From Bacillota bacterium (GTDB lineage: Bacteria > Bacillota > Clostridia > Christensenellales > Christensenellaceae), in contig JAEYKI010000004.1 of the NCBI GenBank assembly GCA_023408315.1, positions 78,228 to 142,227 of the forward strand: a DNA stretch of 64,000 bases, in the 5' to 3' direction. The position numbers were made by a program, and so were the translations under genes. Positions 16,795 through 26,214 of the stretch are shown piece after piece. The notes beneath the pieces are model-generated. The model was not told the origin of the DNA. It made no database searches and saw nothing but the letters and a program-made list of their open reading frames with translations. Positions within the stretch are counted from its first letter, which is position 1. Each line of letters starts with the position of its first letter.

Positions 16795-17566
16795 AATAGA
16801 TAAAAATTCCATTATCGCCCAGGAAAGCAAAACGGCAGGCTTTGTGGTTCTTCCGCGGTTTGAAGAAATGATTCAAAAAACCGAGAAGGAAACGGACAAG
16901 CAAAAAAAGGAGGAGGAAACTCCATCCGAAGCGGGCGAGCCTGAAAAAGAGGACGAACTGGAGATTAAAAAGCGGCAGCTTGCGGCAGCGCAGAAGCAGA
17001 TTGAACAGGCGAAAGCAAACGCTGCCCAAATAATAGGCCAGGCAAAGCTGGAAGCCCAGGAGCTGTATGAAAAAGCGGCCAAGGAAGGCTTTAGGGCCGG
17101 GCTGGCAAAGGCCCAGAACGAAGCGGGGGAGGCCCGGAAAAAAGAAAAACAGGCTGTGGCAGACGCGGTGCGTGTGTTTGCGGCCGCAAAGGACTCCATT
17201 TATTCTGAAATGGAAGCCGGCGTTCTTGATTTGGCAAAGTGCATTGCCGGGCATATTATTAAAACCGAATTGAAAGAAAACGACGAAGCCTATAAGAGCA
17301 TAGTCCGCAATATGCTGACAACATTGAAGAACCAGAGCAGCGTTTTACTCAAAACCAGCAAAGAAGATTACGAACGGTTTTTTGCAAAGCCGGAAAGCGA
17401 CATTGCCCAGGAATTGGCCAATGCCGGGATTCGTGTTGCGCAGGATATGTCTTTGGCGTGCGGCGACTGCATGGTTGAGACGGAATACGGCTGCGTAAAC
17501 GCAGGCATCAAGACGCAGCTGGGCCGGCTGGAATACGCTTTAAAGCAAATTGGGGCGGAAATTTGA
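16778..17566 (+). CDS. fliH: flagellar export ATPase regulator FliH
   Basis: FliH holds the FliI ATPase near the export gate and inhibits its activity. The product is about 262 residues. A charged, coiled-coil middle rich in Glu, Lys and Ala (about 70-135) includes the AxxxG-like segment ANAAQIIGQAKLEAQELY, and a conserved globular C-terminal domain has IAGHIIKTEL and DYERFF. The ATG at 16778 is chosen over a GTG at 16769 because AGGGGCG precedes it at suitable spacing. It overlaps fliG and shares one base with the fliI start. Confidence 0.88.
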   Translation: MSSLFRIDKNSIIAQESKTAGFVVLPRFEEMIQKTEKETDKQKKEEETPSEAGEPEKEDELEIKKRQLAAAQKQIEQAKANAAQIIGQAKLEAQELYEKAAKEGFRAGLAKAQNEAGEARKKEKQAVADAVRVFAAAKDSIYSEMEAGVLDLAKCIAGHIIKTELKENDEAYKSIVRNMLTTLKNQSSVLLKTSKEDYERFFAKPESDIAQELANAGIRVAQDMSLACGDCMVETEYGCVNAGIKTQLGRLEYALKQIGAEI

Positions 17567-18903
17567 TGCAGAAGGTTACGGCGAAAATTGAGGAATACAA
17601 GCACCATATAGAAAAGGTGGACACCATTGAGCTCTCGGGCACCGTTTCCAAGGTGATTGGAATGACGGTGGAATCCCGCGGCCCTCTGGTGAAGATGGGG
17701 GACATCTGCAAAATATACCCCAACCGCGGCGACGGCTCCGTGCTGGCCGAGGTGGTTGGGTTTCGAGACCAGAGCGTAATTTTGATGCCCTTTGGAAACG
17801 TGACCGGGATTGGTGTGGGAAACAAAGTGGTAGCGACCGGCATGCAGTTCCTGGTGCATGTGGGAGAAAGCCTGAAAGGCCGCATTCTGGACGCGCTGGG
17901 CAGGCCGATGGACGGCAAGGGCAGGATATCCTGCCAGACCAGTTATTCTGTGGAAAACGAGCCGCCGGGTCCGCTGGAGCGCAGGCGGATCAGCGAGGTG
18001 CTGCCCATTGGGGTGCGCGCCATAGATACCCTGCTGACCCTGGGAAAAGGCCAGAGGGTGGGCATTTTTGCGGGCAGCGGCGTGGGCAAAAGCACGCTTC
18101 TTGGAATGATTGCGCGGCGGGCCAGCGCGGATATCAACGTGATTACGCTGGTTGGAGAGCGCGGACGCGAGGTGCTGGATTTTCTGGAAAAGGACCTGCA
18201 GGAAGAGGGATTGAAAAAATCTGTTCTGGTGGTGGCGACAAGCGACCAGCCGGCTCTGCTCCGGCTGAAATCAGCCATGGTAGGCACGGCCATTGCAGAG
18301 TACTTCCGCGACCAGGGCTACAATGTGATGCTGATGATGGACTCTTTGACCCGCTTTGCGATGGCGCAGAGGGAGATTGGCATGACCGTAGGCGAGCCGC
18401 CGGTATCCAGGGGGTTTACCCCCTCTGTGTACGCCATGCTGCCCCGCCTGCTGGAACGCTCCGGCACTTCCCGGAAGGGAAGTATTACCGGCATCTATAC
18501 GGTGCTGGTGGAAGGGGACGACATGAACGAGCCGATCTCGGATACCGTGCGCGGTATTCTGGACGGACATATTGTTTTATCCCGCAAACTGGCGAACAAT
18601 AACCAGTATCCGGCCATAGACGTGCTGGCCAGCGTAAGCAGGCTGATGAACGATATTGCGGACCCCGAGCACGTAAAAATGGCCAACCATATCAAGAACA
18701 TGATGATGACCTACAACGAAGTGCAGGATTTGGTGAACATAGGCGCTTACAAGCCGGGTTCGGACGCCAGGATTGACGAAGCGATCCGGCTGCGCGAACC
18801 GATTTTGGGGATGCTGAAGCAGGAGATTAAGGAAGCTTGCTCATTTGAGCAGTCCCTGGAGCATATGCGTGCCGTTTTGGGCGGCAAGGAGAAAACCGGA
18901 TGA
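17566..18903 (+). CDS. fliI: flagellum-specific export ATPase FliI
   Basis: FliI is the F1-beta-like ATPase of the flagellar type III export apparatus. The roughly 445-residue protein contains the Walker A motif GSGVGKST near 165-172, the Walker B stretch MLMMDSLTRFAMAQRE near 252-267 and the FliI/YscN pattern GEPPVSRGFTPSV. The start codon ATG at 17566 overlaps the fliH stop in a TGATG junction; a TTG one codon upstream is less likely. Its end overlaps fliJ in an ATGA junction. Confidence 0.97.
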   Translation: MQKVTAKIEEYKHHIEKVDTIELSGTVSKVIGMTVESRGPLVKMGDICKIYPNRGDGSVLAEVVGFRDQSVILMPFGNVTGIGVGNKVVATGMQFLVHVGESLKGRILDALGRPMDGKGRISCQTSYSVENEPPGPLERRRISEVLPIGVRAIDTLLTLGKGQRVGIFAGSGVGKSTLLGMIARRASADINVITLVGERGREVLDFLEKDLQEEGLKKSVLVVATSDQPALLRLKSAMVGTAIAEYFRDQGYNVMLMMDSLTRFAMAQREIGMTVGEPPVSRGFTPSVYAMLPRLLERSGTSRKGSITGIYTVLVEGDDMNEPISDTVRGILDGHIVLSRKLANNNQYPAIDVLASVSRLMNDIADPEHVKMANHIKNMMMTYNEVQDLVNIGAYKPGSDARIDEAIRLREPILGMLKQEIKEACSFEQSLEHMRAVLGGKEKTG

Positions 18904-19331
18904 AAAAGTTCCATTTTACGCTCCAAAGATTGTACGAAGTAAAAAAAATATCCGAAAATCAGCTGATGCGGGAGCAGGAGCAGATTAATAAAAGGCTGCT
19001 TGACCTGCAGAACGAAAAAAACGCGCTGGTTTACAAATTTTCGCACGAACGCGATTTGTTCGGCGAGGACTGCAAAAGCGGCATTCGTGCCCAGGATATG
19101 CAGTCTTATGGCGAGTATTTTGACTTTTTGATGGATTCTTTAAAAAAACTGGAAGAAAAAATTCAAAAATGCCAGGCTGAAAAAGAAAGATGCACCCAGA
19201 TGCTTTTGAAGATTATAAACGAGCTGAAGGTTTTAGATAAGATAAAAGACGAACAATTTGTGGAATATAATAAAGAATTGCAAAAAAATGACGATAAAAT
19301 GTTAGAGGATTTCTTATGCGGCCGAATGTAG
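18900..19331 (+). CDS. fliJ: flagellar export protein FliJ
   Basis: FliJ is a coiled-coil protein that sits in the FliI hexamer and activates the export gate. The 143-residue product is almost entirely helical and charged, begins with the family start KKFHFTLQRLYEVKK and contains no globular motif, as expected. ATG 18900 overlaps the fliI stop by four bases (ATGA). It overlaps the next gene by 16 bases. Confidence 0.92.
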   Translation: MKKFHFTLQRLYEVKKISENQLMREQEQINKRLLDLQNEKNALVYKFSHERDLFGEDCKSGIRAQDMQSYGEYFDFLMDSLKKLEEKIQKCQAEKERCTQMLLKIINELKVLDKIKDEQFVEYNKELQKNDDKMLEDFLCGRM

Positions 19332-19969
19332 ACGATTTTGACCAAATGGGAGGCGCACCAAAGCCTAAGCAGCAATTGCCGCAGGCGCCCAAAAGCCAGC
19401 AGCCGCAGGCCAAGACGCCGGGCATGCAGGCCGGAGTGAAGCCAGCCAAGAAAAAAAGAAGCGCAAAGGCCGGCGTTGCCATTGTGATTGTTGCATTGAT
19501 TGTTGTTTTTGGCGTTTCTTATTATTACAATCTTTGGAACACAAAAACGCAGATCGTCCAGTTTTTCTTGAGCCAGGACGATTCCTATGCAAAAGCCCAG
19601 CAGGCGCAAGCCTCCGCAAGCGACGCGCTCACAAAAGAGAAGGCCGATTTGGAGGAAAGATCCAAGAAGCTGGACCAGCAGTCCAAAGACCTGGACGCAA
19701 GGGCTTCGGCGCTTGCAAGCCAGGAAGTGGCAGCGTCTGATGCGCAGGAACAGGCGACCCAGGATGAGCAGAACCAGAAGAATATGGTGAGCATTTACGC
19801 ATCTATGGAGGCGGCAAAAGCCGCGGGTATATTGTCCACCATGGAAAGCGCACAGTGGGTGGCGGAGCTTCTGTCCCAGATGGATATTAAGAAAGCAAGC
19901 GCAATTCTTGCCGCAATGGATCCGAAAGTTGCGGGAACCATATCCATTTTAATGGTGCCCAAGACGTAA
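19316..19969 (+). CDS. MotE/YlxF-like membrane protein with MgtE-N-type C-terminal domain
   Basis: The 217-residue protein has a basic Pro/Gln-rich cytoplasmic start, one membrane helix near 51-70 (AGVAIVIVALIVVFGVSYYY), a charged coiled coil (about 95-150) and a C-terminal MgtE-N-like helical domain (YASMEAAKAAGILSTM, IKKASAILAAMDP). Proteins of this layout lie between fliJ and fliK in Firmicutes (YlxF) and related ones (MotE) act as chaperones of the stator protein MotC in Rhizobium; the role in Firmicutes is not firmly known. ATG 19316 lies inside fliJ with GAGG seven bases upstream. Confidence 0.75.
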   Translation: MRPNVDDFDQMGGAPKPKQQLPQAPKSQQPQAKTPGMQAGVKPAKKKRSAKAGVAIVIVALIVVFGVSYYYNLWNTKTQIVQFFLSQDDSYAKAQQAQASASDALTKEKADLEERSKKLDQQSKDLDARASALASQEVAASDAQEQATQDEQNQKNMVSIYASMEAAKAAGILSTMESAQWVAELLSQMDIKKASAILAAMDPKVAGTISILMVPKT

Positions 19970-19989
19970 AAGCGAGGGGAGGTGAACCA

Positions 19990-21366
19990 ATGAATGTAAT
20001 GACGGTAACAGAAGTAGTGACGGATGCACAGGTGCAGGCGAAGAGCGAGCCGCAGAAAGATGCGGCGCAGGGATTTGCATCGGAGCTGAACCGGGCCAGC
20101 AATGCGGAAGCGGCAGAGAACGGAGAGGCAACGGCAGCACAAAAGACAGTCCGGGCAGAACAGCCCGAAAACCGCCCTGAAGGAGAAAAGGACGATAAAA
20201 GCAAGGATGCGGATCAGGCAGCCCCGGCGCCGCTGTTGCAGGCTGCAATACCGGTGATTATGCAGGCACCGCCCGGGCAGGCGGCAATGCAGGACGCGGT
20301 GCAGAACGAAGCAACTGTTTCGCCGGTGCAGACCCCTGAAACTGCGGCAGTGCAGACAGCAGACAGCGGGGCAGCACAAAACGCCCTGGTAGCCATGATA
20401 ATGCCTGCGGAACAGCAGGTGCAACAGCCTCTGCAGATATCTGAAAAAACTGGAGCCGCAGCAACCGTAACCGGGACAACCGCGGCGACCGTGCAGAGCG
20501 AAACAAACGGTGCTGCACAGCCCGCGCCGGAAGCCGTGCCTGCGGAAGACAAGGCCCAGGCGTTTGCGGAGCAGGCCATGAAAGAAATGGGCATGCTTGA
20601 AAAAGAGGCGGCCCGGCAGGTAAAACAGCCTTTGGCTGGAGAAACGCCCGAAGCCGCGCCGCAAGCCCCCAAAGTGCAGGCTCCCGAGGAGCAGGTGCAG
20701 GCGAAGACGGCGCAGCCGCAAGCGGATACGCAAGATGTGAAAGTAGCGGCGGTTGCATTGACGGATTCGGATCAAACGCAGGACGATGCGCAGGACCAGT
20801 CCCGGTCTCAGTTCCGGTTTCAGAAGCAGGACGCAACCATGGCGGCGCAGCCGCAGCCTCTTTGGACAACGGCAAGCGGGACGGCGCAGGCGCAGTTTCA
20901 GGCTACGAAGGCAGAACCGGCGGTGCAGGGCGGCGTGGCAACGACTATTATTGACCATATTGCAACAGCGGTGGACAAGGGCCAGACCGAGCTTGTTGTT
21001 CAATTGAAGCCCGAACATCTGGGCGGTCTGGAGATATCCCTTAAAATGGGGGAAAGCGGTCTTACCGCCAAGATGGTGACCAGCCAGGAGAGCGTCCAGA
21101 ACATGATTCACAACCAGATTGCCGCACTGCAGGATACGCTGCGTGAAAAGGGCATTCCTGTCGTACACATGGAAGTGATATACGACCAGACGCAGAGCAG
21201 CGCAAGCTTCAGCCACAGCGGCAACAGCGGGCAGTGGACGGCCCAGAACGGCAACGGAAACGACCACAGTTACAAGGAAACCGAAGATTCGGTAAACTAT
21301 TACAACTTTATGTCCAGTTACGACATACTGGCAGAACACGGAGGTTCTGTAGAATTCAGCGCATAA
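19990..21366 (+). CDS. fliK: flagellar hook-length control protein FliK
   Basis: FliK is exported while the hook grows, measures its length and switches export specificity at FlhB. The 458-residue product has a low-complexity Ala/Gln/Glu/Pro-rich N-terminal two thirds (ruler region) and a conserved C-terminal Flg-hook domain near 330-400 (LVVQLKPEHLGGLEISLKM), followed by a Ser/Asn/Gly-rich tail. AGGGGAGGTG precedes ATG 19990. The biased composition creates a long but meaningless frame on the opposite strand. flgD follows after 27 bases. Confidence 0.92.
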   Translation: MNVMTVTEVVTDAQVQAKSEPQKDAAQGFASELNRASNAEAAENGEATAAQKTVRAEQPENRPEGEKDDKSKDADQAAPAPLLQAAIPVIMQAPPGQAAMQDAVQNEATVSPVQTPETAAVQTADSGAAQNALVAMIMPAEQQVQQPLQISEKTGAAATVTGTTAATVQSETNGAAQPAPEAVPAEDKAQAFAEQAMKEMGMLEKEAARQVKQPLAGETPEAAPQAPKVQAPEEQVQAKTAQPQADTQDVKVAAVALTDSDQTQDDAQDQSRSQFRFQKQDATMAAQPQPLWTTASGTAQAQFQATKAEPAVQGGVATTIIDHIATAVDKGQTELVVQLKPEHLGGLEISLKMGESGLTAKMVTSQESVQNMIHNQIAALQDTLREKGIPVVHMEVIYDQTQSSASFSHSGNSGQWTAQNGNGNDHSYKETEDSVNYYNFMSSYDILAEHGGSVEFSA

Positions 21367-21393
21367 GACGCGCGCAAAGAAAGGTGAAAGAAC

Positions 21394-22005
21394 ATGTCTA
21401 ATACAGTAACAGGAGTTACCTATACGAATTCTACACAAAGCACAGGTACCACAAGTACCACCAGTACAAGCAACAGCAGCATCGGTAAGGATGCATTTTT
21501 GCAGATTTTGGCGAGCCAGCTTGCTAACCAGGATCCGCTGAATCCGATGAGCGATACGGATTTTATAGCGCAGATGGCTCAATTTTCTGCGCTTGAGCAA
21601 ATGCAGAATCTGAATTCTACATTTGCAAACTACCAGGCGTACAGCATGATTGGCAAAAACGTATTTGCCACGATTACAGACAGCGATGGCATTACAAAAC
21701 AAATATACGGGCAGGTGACAGGCGTTGCGGTAAGCGGCGGCACTGCTTATCTGGAGGTTGGCAGTTATGATGTTCCGTTGTCCGGCGTGAGCGCCGTTTA
21801 TAACGACAATGCTATGGACGGGACCATTTCCCAGGCATCGGGGCTGATTGGCAAGACCATTGCAGGAAAGGTTTACGACTCGGACGGCAATGCCTCCGAC
21901 GTAAGCGGAACAGTTGAATGCGTTCTTGTGAAAAACGGACTGCTATACGCAAAAGTGGGAGACAAGGAAGTCCCTGTTGCTAATATTACAAGTATTAGCG
22001 AATAA
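21394..22005 (+). CDS. flgD: flagellar hook capping protein FlgD
   Basis: FlgD forms the cap under which hook subunits polymerise. The 203-residue product has a Ser/Thr-rich export region (1-30), the FlgD signature KDAFLQILASQLANQDPLNP near 32-51 with FSALEQMQNL, and a C-terminal Ig/tudor-like beta domain. Length is normal. It has a GGTGAAAG ribosome-binding site and precedes flgE by 100 bases. Confidence 0.95.
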   Translation: MSNTVTGVTYTNSTQSTGTTSTTSTSNSSIGKDAFLQILASQLANQDPLNPMSDTDFIAQMAQFSALEQMQNLNSTFANYQAYSMIGKNVFATITDSDGITKQIYGQVTGVAVSGGTAYLEVGSYDVPLSGVSAVYNDNAMDGTISQASGLIGKTIAGKVYDSDGNASDVSGTVECVLVKNGLLYAKVGDKEVPVANITSISE

Positions 22006-22021
22006 TGTGTACCGATTCAGC

Positions 22022-22050
22022 TTATTGTGCACGGATTGCAGGGATATAAT
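22022..22050 (+). promoter_or_regulatory. possible internal sigma-A promoter before flgE
   Basis: A perfect TATAAT (22045-22050) has TTATTG 17 bases upstream in the flgD-flgE gap. The -35 match is weak, so this is a candidate only. Confidence 0.35.
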
Positions 22051-22105
22051 GCTGAAATTAACTAAAATTCATATATAGACTTTATGATTTTGGAGGACAA
22101 AAATT

Positions 22106-23410
22106 ATGATGCGTTCATTATTCTCCGGGGTTACCGGATTAAAATCCCATCAGACGCGCATGGACGTAATTGGCAACAATATTTCAAATGTAAATACGAT
22201 TGGCTTTAAAAAAAGCACTGCAAATTTTGCGGATCTGTACAGCGAGACGATCAGCCCGGCTTCTGCGCCCAACGCCAATTCCGGCGGCACCAACGCAAAG
22301 CAGGTGGGCCTGGGCGTTTCGGTTGCCGCCGTGGTGGTCAACAGCTCGCCCGGCGCGGCCCAGTATACGGGCAATCCGCTGGATTTGATGATTGACGGCG
22401 ACGGGTATTTTATTGTTAGAACGCCAACGGGCAACAAGTACACAAGGGCCGGAAACTTTTCCACTTCCAGCAACGGCAGCCTTGTAAACGCGGACGGAAA
22501 TTTTGTGCAGGCGTACAATGCGGTCTGGAAGACCGGCGACACAGGTAATTCTGCTGCAACCGGTATTGACGGGGACTCTTCTTTTTTTGATACCTTTGCC
22601 TATACCCAGGATGCGGCCAGCGTGAAGACAAAGAATTCCGGCACCTACACCTTTAGCGTAGATTCCACCACCGGCGCTTTGCAGCTTTTTAAAGACGGTA
22701 TTGACATTACGCCCGCGGGCGGCCTGACGATCAGTTCTACCGGAACCGGCACATGCGTGCTGAGCAATACCACGACTACCCCGGCAGTTGCGGGAATTGC
22801 CGATTCGGGAGCCCTGACGGCGGGAGACACCTATGAACTGACGCTGCCGGGCCTGGGCACAGTTACGTTTAAGGCTACCTCGGATGTGGCGGCAGGCAGC
22901 GGGGACAGCCGTTTTGGGGATATTGCAAACTTGCTGAATAACGCCAACGTGGTTGTGAAAAACAACGACGGCTTTACGTCCGGAAATACACTTGGAGACA
23001 TGACCATTGACATGAGCAAATACTACAATATATCCGTAAACGAACAGGGCGCGGTTGTAGGGCAGCTGAAAGTGGATTATGAGCCTTATCCCGGCTGCGG
23101 CACCCTGAAAGCAGGCGCCAATGTGGTGCTTGGCTATTTGGGACTGGCATCCTTTACGAATCCGGCCGGCCTGGAGAAACTGGGGTCCAACATGTATTCT
23201 GATACGCCAAACTCAGGTGTTGCGAAGATAGGCCTGGCGGGAACGGGCGATCTTGGCAAAATTACGCCGTCCTCCCTTGAAATGTCCAATGTGGACCTTT
23301 CTGAGGAAATGGTAAATATGATTATTACAGAAAGAGGATTTCAGGCGAATTCCAGGGTTATCACCACTTCCGACGAAATGCTGCAGGAACTGGTTAACCT
23401 GAAACGGTGA
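22106..23410 (+). CDS. flgE: flagellar hook protein FlgE
   Basis: FlgE polymerises into the hook. The 434-residue protein has the N-terminal rod signature (GNNISNVNTIGFKKS near 23-37), the hook D1 segment (GNPLDLMIDGDGYFIV), a Thr/Ala-rich variable domain (about 170-290) and the C-terminal motif SNVDLSEEMVNMIITERGFQ near the end. The start has two adjacent ATG codons (22106 and 22109) with TTGGAGGA upstream. No flbD-like small gene follows, unlike in many Firmicute operons. Confidence 0.94.
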   Translation: MMRSLFSGVTGLKSHQTRMDVIGNNISNVNTIGFKKSTANFADLYSETISPASAPNANSGGTNAKQVGLGVSVAAVVVNSSPGAAQYTGNPLDLMIDGDGYFIVRTPTGNKYTRAGNFSTSSNGSLVNADGNFVQAYNAVWKTGDTGNSAATGIDGDSSFFDTFAYTQDAASVKTKNSGTYTFSVDSTTGALQLFKDGIDITPAGGLTISSTGTGTCVLSNTTTTPAVAGIADSGALTAGDTYELTLPGLGTVTFKATSDVAAGSGDSRFGDIANLLNNANVVVKNNDGFTSGNTLGDMTIDMSKYYNISVNEQGAVVGQLKVDYEPYPGCGTLKAGANVVLGYLGLASFTNPAGLEKLGSNMYSDTPNSGVAKIGLAGTGDLGKITPSSLEMSNVDLSEEMVNMIITERGFQANSRVITTSDEMLQELVNLKR

Positions 23411-23452
23411 TCAGCCTAGCCGTTTAAAGCGGCGGGCAATAAACTAAAAAAC

Positions 23453-23491
23453 GCGTATGCCGGCGGGGCCGGAGGCCCTGCCGGCATACGC
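23453..23491 (+). other. very stable GC-rich hairpin between flgE and fliL
   Basis: A 17-base-pair stem with one G-U pair (GCGTATGCCGG on the left arm, CCGGCATACGC on the right) and a short GGAG-type loop. No T tract follows, so it is not a standard terminator. It lies in the 216-base gap between flgE and fliL and could be an RNA processing or stabilising element that separates segments of the operon. Confidence 0.6.
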
Positions 23492-23626
23492 AAAGATGCA
23501 AGGGTGAAAAAATATTGGGGATAAGCGGTTTTATTGGTAAAGCCGGGCGGCACGGATTTGAAACAGAAAGCAAGCCATGCATAAAAACATGGTCTGGATA
23601 CAAGACGGTAAAGAAGGAAAATTTGC

Positions 23627-24052
23627 ATGAATAAAAAGGTTGCTGTCATCATTGTGGTGATTGTGCTGGCGATGGCCGGTTATTTTGGCTATAACTATTT
23701 TGTGAAAGACAACGCAAAGGCCGAAACCACGGGAGGCGCGCCAAAGCTGGAAGAACTGAAAACCTATTCCGCGGGCGAAGCATTTGTTACGAACGTGAAG
23801 GACAGCAAGGCGCTTTGCAAGCTATCCGCTTCGGTTGCGTATTCCGGCGAGGATCAGTCGGAGTCTATGGCCGAACACAACGCGCTGATACGTTCGTGTA
23901 TACTTGAAGTGATCCGGAACCATACGGAAAGCGAGCTTACGGCTCCGGATGCGCCGCAAATGCTGGGTAAAAAAATGGTTTCCGTATTGAATGAGAAATT
24001 GGAAACAGACAGTATTGTAAACGTTTATATCAGTGATTACGTAGTACAATAG
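23627..24052 (+). CDS. fliL: flagellar basal-body-associated protein FliL
   Basis: FliL is a single-pass membrane protein that surrounds the stator and affects torque. The 141-residue product has an N-terminal membrane helix (VAVIIVVIVLAMAGYFGYNYF, near 5-25) and a periplasmic-side domain with the typical LSASVAYSG strand and a C-terminal TDSIVNVYISDYVVQ. AAGGAAA precedes ATG 23627. It is followed after 31 bases by fliM. Confidence 0.9.
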   Translation: MNKKVAVIIVVIVLAMAGYFGYNYFVKDNAKAETTGGAPKLEELKTYSAGEAFVTNVKDSKALCKLSASVAYSGEDQSESMAEHNALIRSCILEVIRNHTESELTAPDAPQMLGKKMVSVLNEKLETDSIVNVYISDYVVQ

Positions 24053-24083
24053 ACTGCCGGATGGAACTGGGAGGGGACCCGTT

Positions 24084-25079
24084 TTGTCAAACATATTATC
24101 GCAATCTGAAATTGATAATTTGCTGAATGCGCTGAACGCAGGCACGGACGTTGGCATGGACCAGGACGCACAGGATTCTGGCAGTGCCGTACGCACCTAT
24201 GATTTCAGGACGGCAAATAAATTTTATAAGGAACAAATGCGTACGCTCAATATTATATTTGATACGTACGCGTATTTGTTGTCTACTAAAATGACCGGCC
24301 TTTTGCATACCATGTGCGAAGTGGACGTTGTTTCTGTGGAGGAGCAGAGTTTTGGCGAATTTAACAACTCGCTTTCTTCTCCTGTGCTGCTTGCCATTAT
24401 AGAAATGCCGCCACTGCAGGGCTCTATTCTGCTGGAGCTGTCTCCTGTGCTGGCTTATGGCATTATAAGCCGCTTGTTTGGAGGCGCGGCGGATTATTCG
24501 CTTTCCAACAAGCTGTTTACCGAAATAGAAATGGCGATTATAGAAAACCTGCTGGTGCAGACAATGGATATCTTTCAGGAATCGTTTCAAAAGATTGTAG
24601 AAGTAAAGCCTGAACTCATCCGTATTGAAACAAGCTCGCAGTTTACGCAGATTGCGGCCATGAACGAGCCGGCAGCCATCGTGACCATGAGCACCAAGAT
24701 AGACGGAACGCAGGGGATTATTTCCATTTGCATTCCGCACTTTTCCATACAGTCTATTTCAAAAGAACTGAATACGGCAAGTTGGTCTCTTGCGTCCAAC
24801 CAGGTGCAGTTTACGACGGACAAAAAGGATACGCTGAAAGAACATTTGGAAGATACATATGTAACCCTGCGGGCAACGTTTAATGACACCACCACGTCTT
24901 TAAACGAAGTACTAAACATGCAGGTGGGAGATTTGATTCGGATAGACCACAGTATTGACGAATATATCAAGATACATGTGGAGCAGATTCCGAAGTTTGA
25001 AGGCGTGATCGGCGTGGATAAGCAGAAGTATGCCGTTCGGTTGGCAAATATTATCAAGGAGACGGACGAGAGTGAGTGA
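24084..25079 (+). CDS. fliM: flagellar motor switch protein FliM
   Basis: FliM is the CheY-P-binding part of the C ring. The 331-residue protein has the N-terminal CheY-binding peptide LSQSEIDNLLNAL (residues 5-17), a CheC-like middle domain and the C-terminal SpoA domain (LNEVLNMQVGDLIRID near 272-287). The start is TTG at 24084 behind GGGAGGGG; no better start exists. Its last bases overlap fliY. Length is typical. Confidence 0.95.
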   Translation: MSNILSQSEIDNLLNALNAGTDVGMDQDAQDSGSAVRTYDFRTANKFYKEQMRTLNIIFDTYAYLLSTKMTGLLHTMCEVDVVSVEEQSFGEFNNSLSSPVLLAIIEMPPLQGSILLELSPVLAYGIISRLFGGAADYSLSNKLFTEIEMAIIENLLVQTMDIFQESFQKIVEVKPELIRIETSSQFTQIAAMNEPAAIVTMSTKIDGTQGIISICIPHFSIQSISKELNTASWSLASNQVQFTTDKKDTLKEHLEDTYVTLRATFNDTTTSLNEVLNMQVGDLIRIDHSIDEYIKIHVEQIPKFEGVIGVDKQKYAVRLANIIKETDESE

Positions 25080-26181
25080 TAAAGATTATTTAAGCCAGGA
25101 GCAGATTGAAAAATTGCTGAACGAAGCCGGCCAGATAAAAGACGGAAGCGCTTTGTTTGCAGACGATTTTTTAACCCGTGATGAACAGGATGTTCTTGGA
25201 GAGATCGGCAACATCAGCATGGGTACGGCAGCCACCACCATGTTCAGCCTGCTGAGCAAGAAAGTAACGATTACAACGCCTTCCATTTCCATGCATACCT
25301 TAAAGACGCTGAGCGAGGAATATCCGGCGCCGCTGATTGTGGTTGAAGTAAATTATGTGGACGGACTGACCGGAAAAAACCTTTTGATACTAAAAGAGTA
25401 TGATGTTGCCCTGATTACAAATCTGCTGCTTGGAGACGAGGAAGAAATTGATCCGGGCAACGTGCAGCTGGATGAAACGCATCTGAGCGCCATTCGCGAG
25501 GTAATGAATCAGATGATCGGTTCTTCCGCCACTTCGCTGGCGGACATTTTGATGACCAGCATTAATATTTCCACGCCGCAGGCAAAGCAGATATACTTGA
25601 ACGATCAGGACATATCGGACGGTTTTGCAGACCAGAATGAGCCCATTGTGAAAATTAATTTTAAAATGGAGATAGAAGGTTTGCTCACCAGCGAAATTAT
25701 GCAGATCCTCCCCCTTAAATTTGCGAAGACGCTTGCCGCCCGCGTGATTGAAGGCGCGGAACAGCCCGAAGAAGAGCCTGCTCCCGCCCCTATGCCCAAC
25801 ATGCACAACACCATGCAGGAGCAGCCTTCCAACAAGAATAACCTGATACAAAACAAACAGAACGTGGATGTGAAAGTGGCGCAGTTCCCGTCCTTTGATA
25901 CCGCCAAGCCCACCAGCAATCCGCTGATGGACAACCTGAGCATGATTTTGGACGTTCCCATGAAGGTTACGGTGGAGCTGGGTAAATCAAGAAAAAAGAT
26001 TAAAGAAATTTTGGACTTTAACATGGGATCTGTGATTGTTCTGGATAAAATCGCCGGCGAGGCGGTTGATATACTGGTGAACGGCAAAATTGTGGGAAAA
26101 GGAGAGGTTGTGGTCATTGACGATAATTACGGCGTGCGTATTACCGAGATTAATTTGTCCTCAACCATGGAATTATTATAG
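25072..26181 (+). CDS. fliY: flagellar motor switch phosphatase FliY (CheC-FliN fusion)
   Basis: FliY of Firmicutes combines a CheY-P phosphatase with the FliN part of the C ring. About 369 residues: an N-terminal CheY-binding-like peptide (LSQEQIEKLLNEA), a CheC domain with two intact active-site patterns (DVLGEIGN and AIREVMN, each followed 22 residues later by Pro), a Pro-rich linker near 225-280 and a C-terminal SpoA/FliN domain (KIKEILDFNMGSVIVLD). The start is the GTG at 25072, overlapping the fliM stop, with AAGGAG ten bases upstream; the frame is open 14 codons further upstream inside fliM but unsupported. Confidence 0.94.
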   Translation: MSDKDYLSQEQIEKLLNEAGQIKDGSALFADDFLTRDEQDVLGEIGNISMGTAATTMFSLLSKKVTITTPSISMHTLKTLSEEYPAPLIVVEVNYVDGLTGKNLLILKEYDVALITNLLLGDEEEIDPGNVQLDETHLSAIREVMNQMIGSSATSLADILMTSINISTPQAKQIYLNDQDISDGFADQNEPIVKINFKMEIEGLLTSEIMQILPLKFAKTLAARVIEGAEQPEEEPAPAPMPNMHNTMQEQPSNKNNLIQNKQNVDVKVAQFPSFDTAKPTSNPLMDNLSMILDVPMKVTVELGKSRKKIKEILDFNMGSVIVLDKIAGEAVDILVNGKIVGKGEVVVIDDNYGVRITEINLSSTMELL

Positions 26182-26214
26182 GCAACTTTAAGCAATAAGC
26201 AGAAAGGCAACGAT

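Noticed and set aside
19795..21702. 635-codon open frame on the minus strand opposite fliK and flgD
   Set aside because: Arises from the Ala/Gln/Glu-rich composition of fliK; the translated product is a Cys/Arg/Leu-rich low-complexity sequence.
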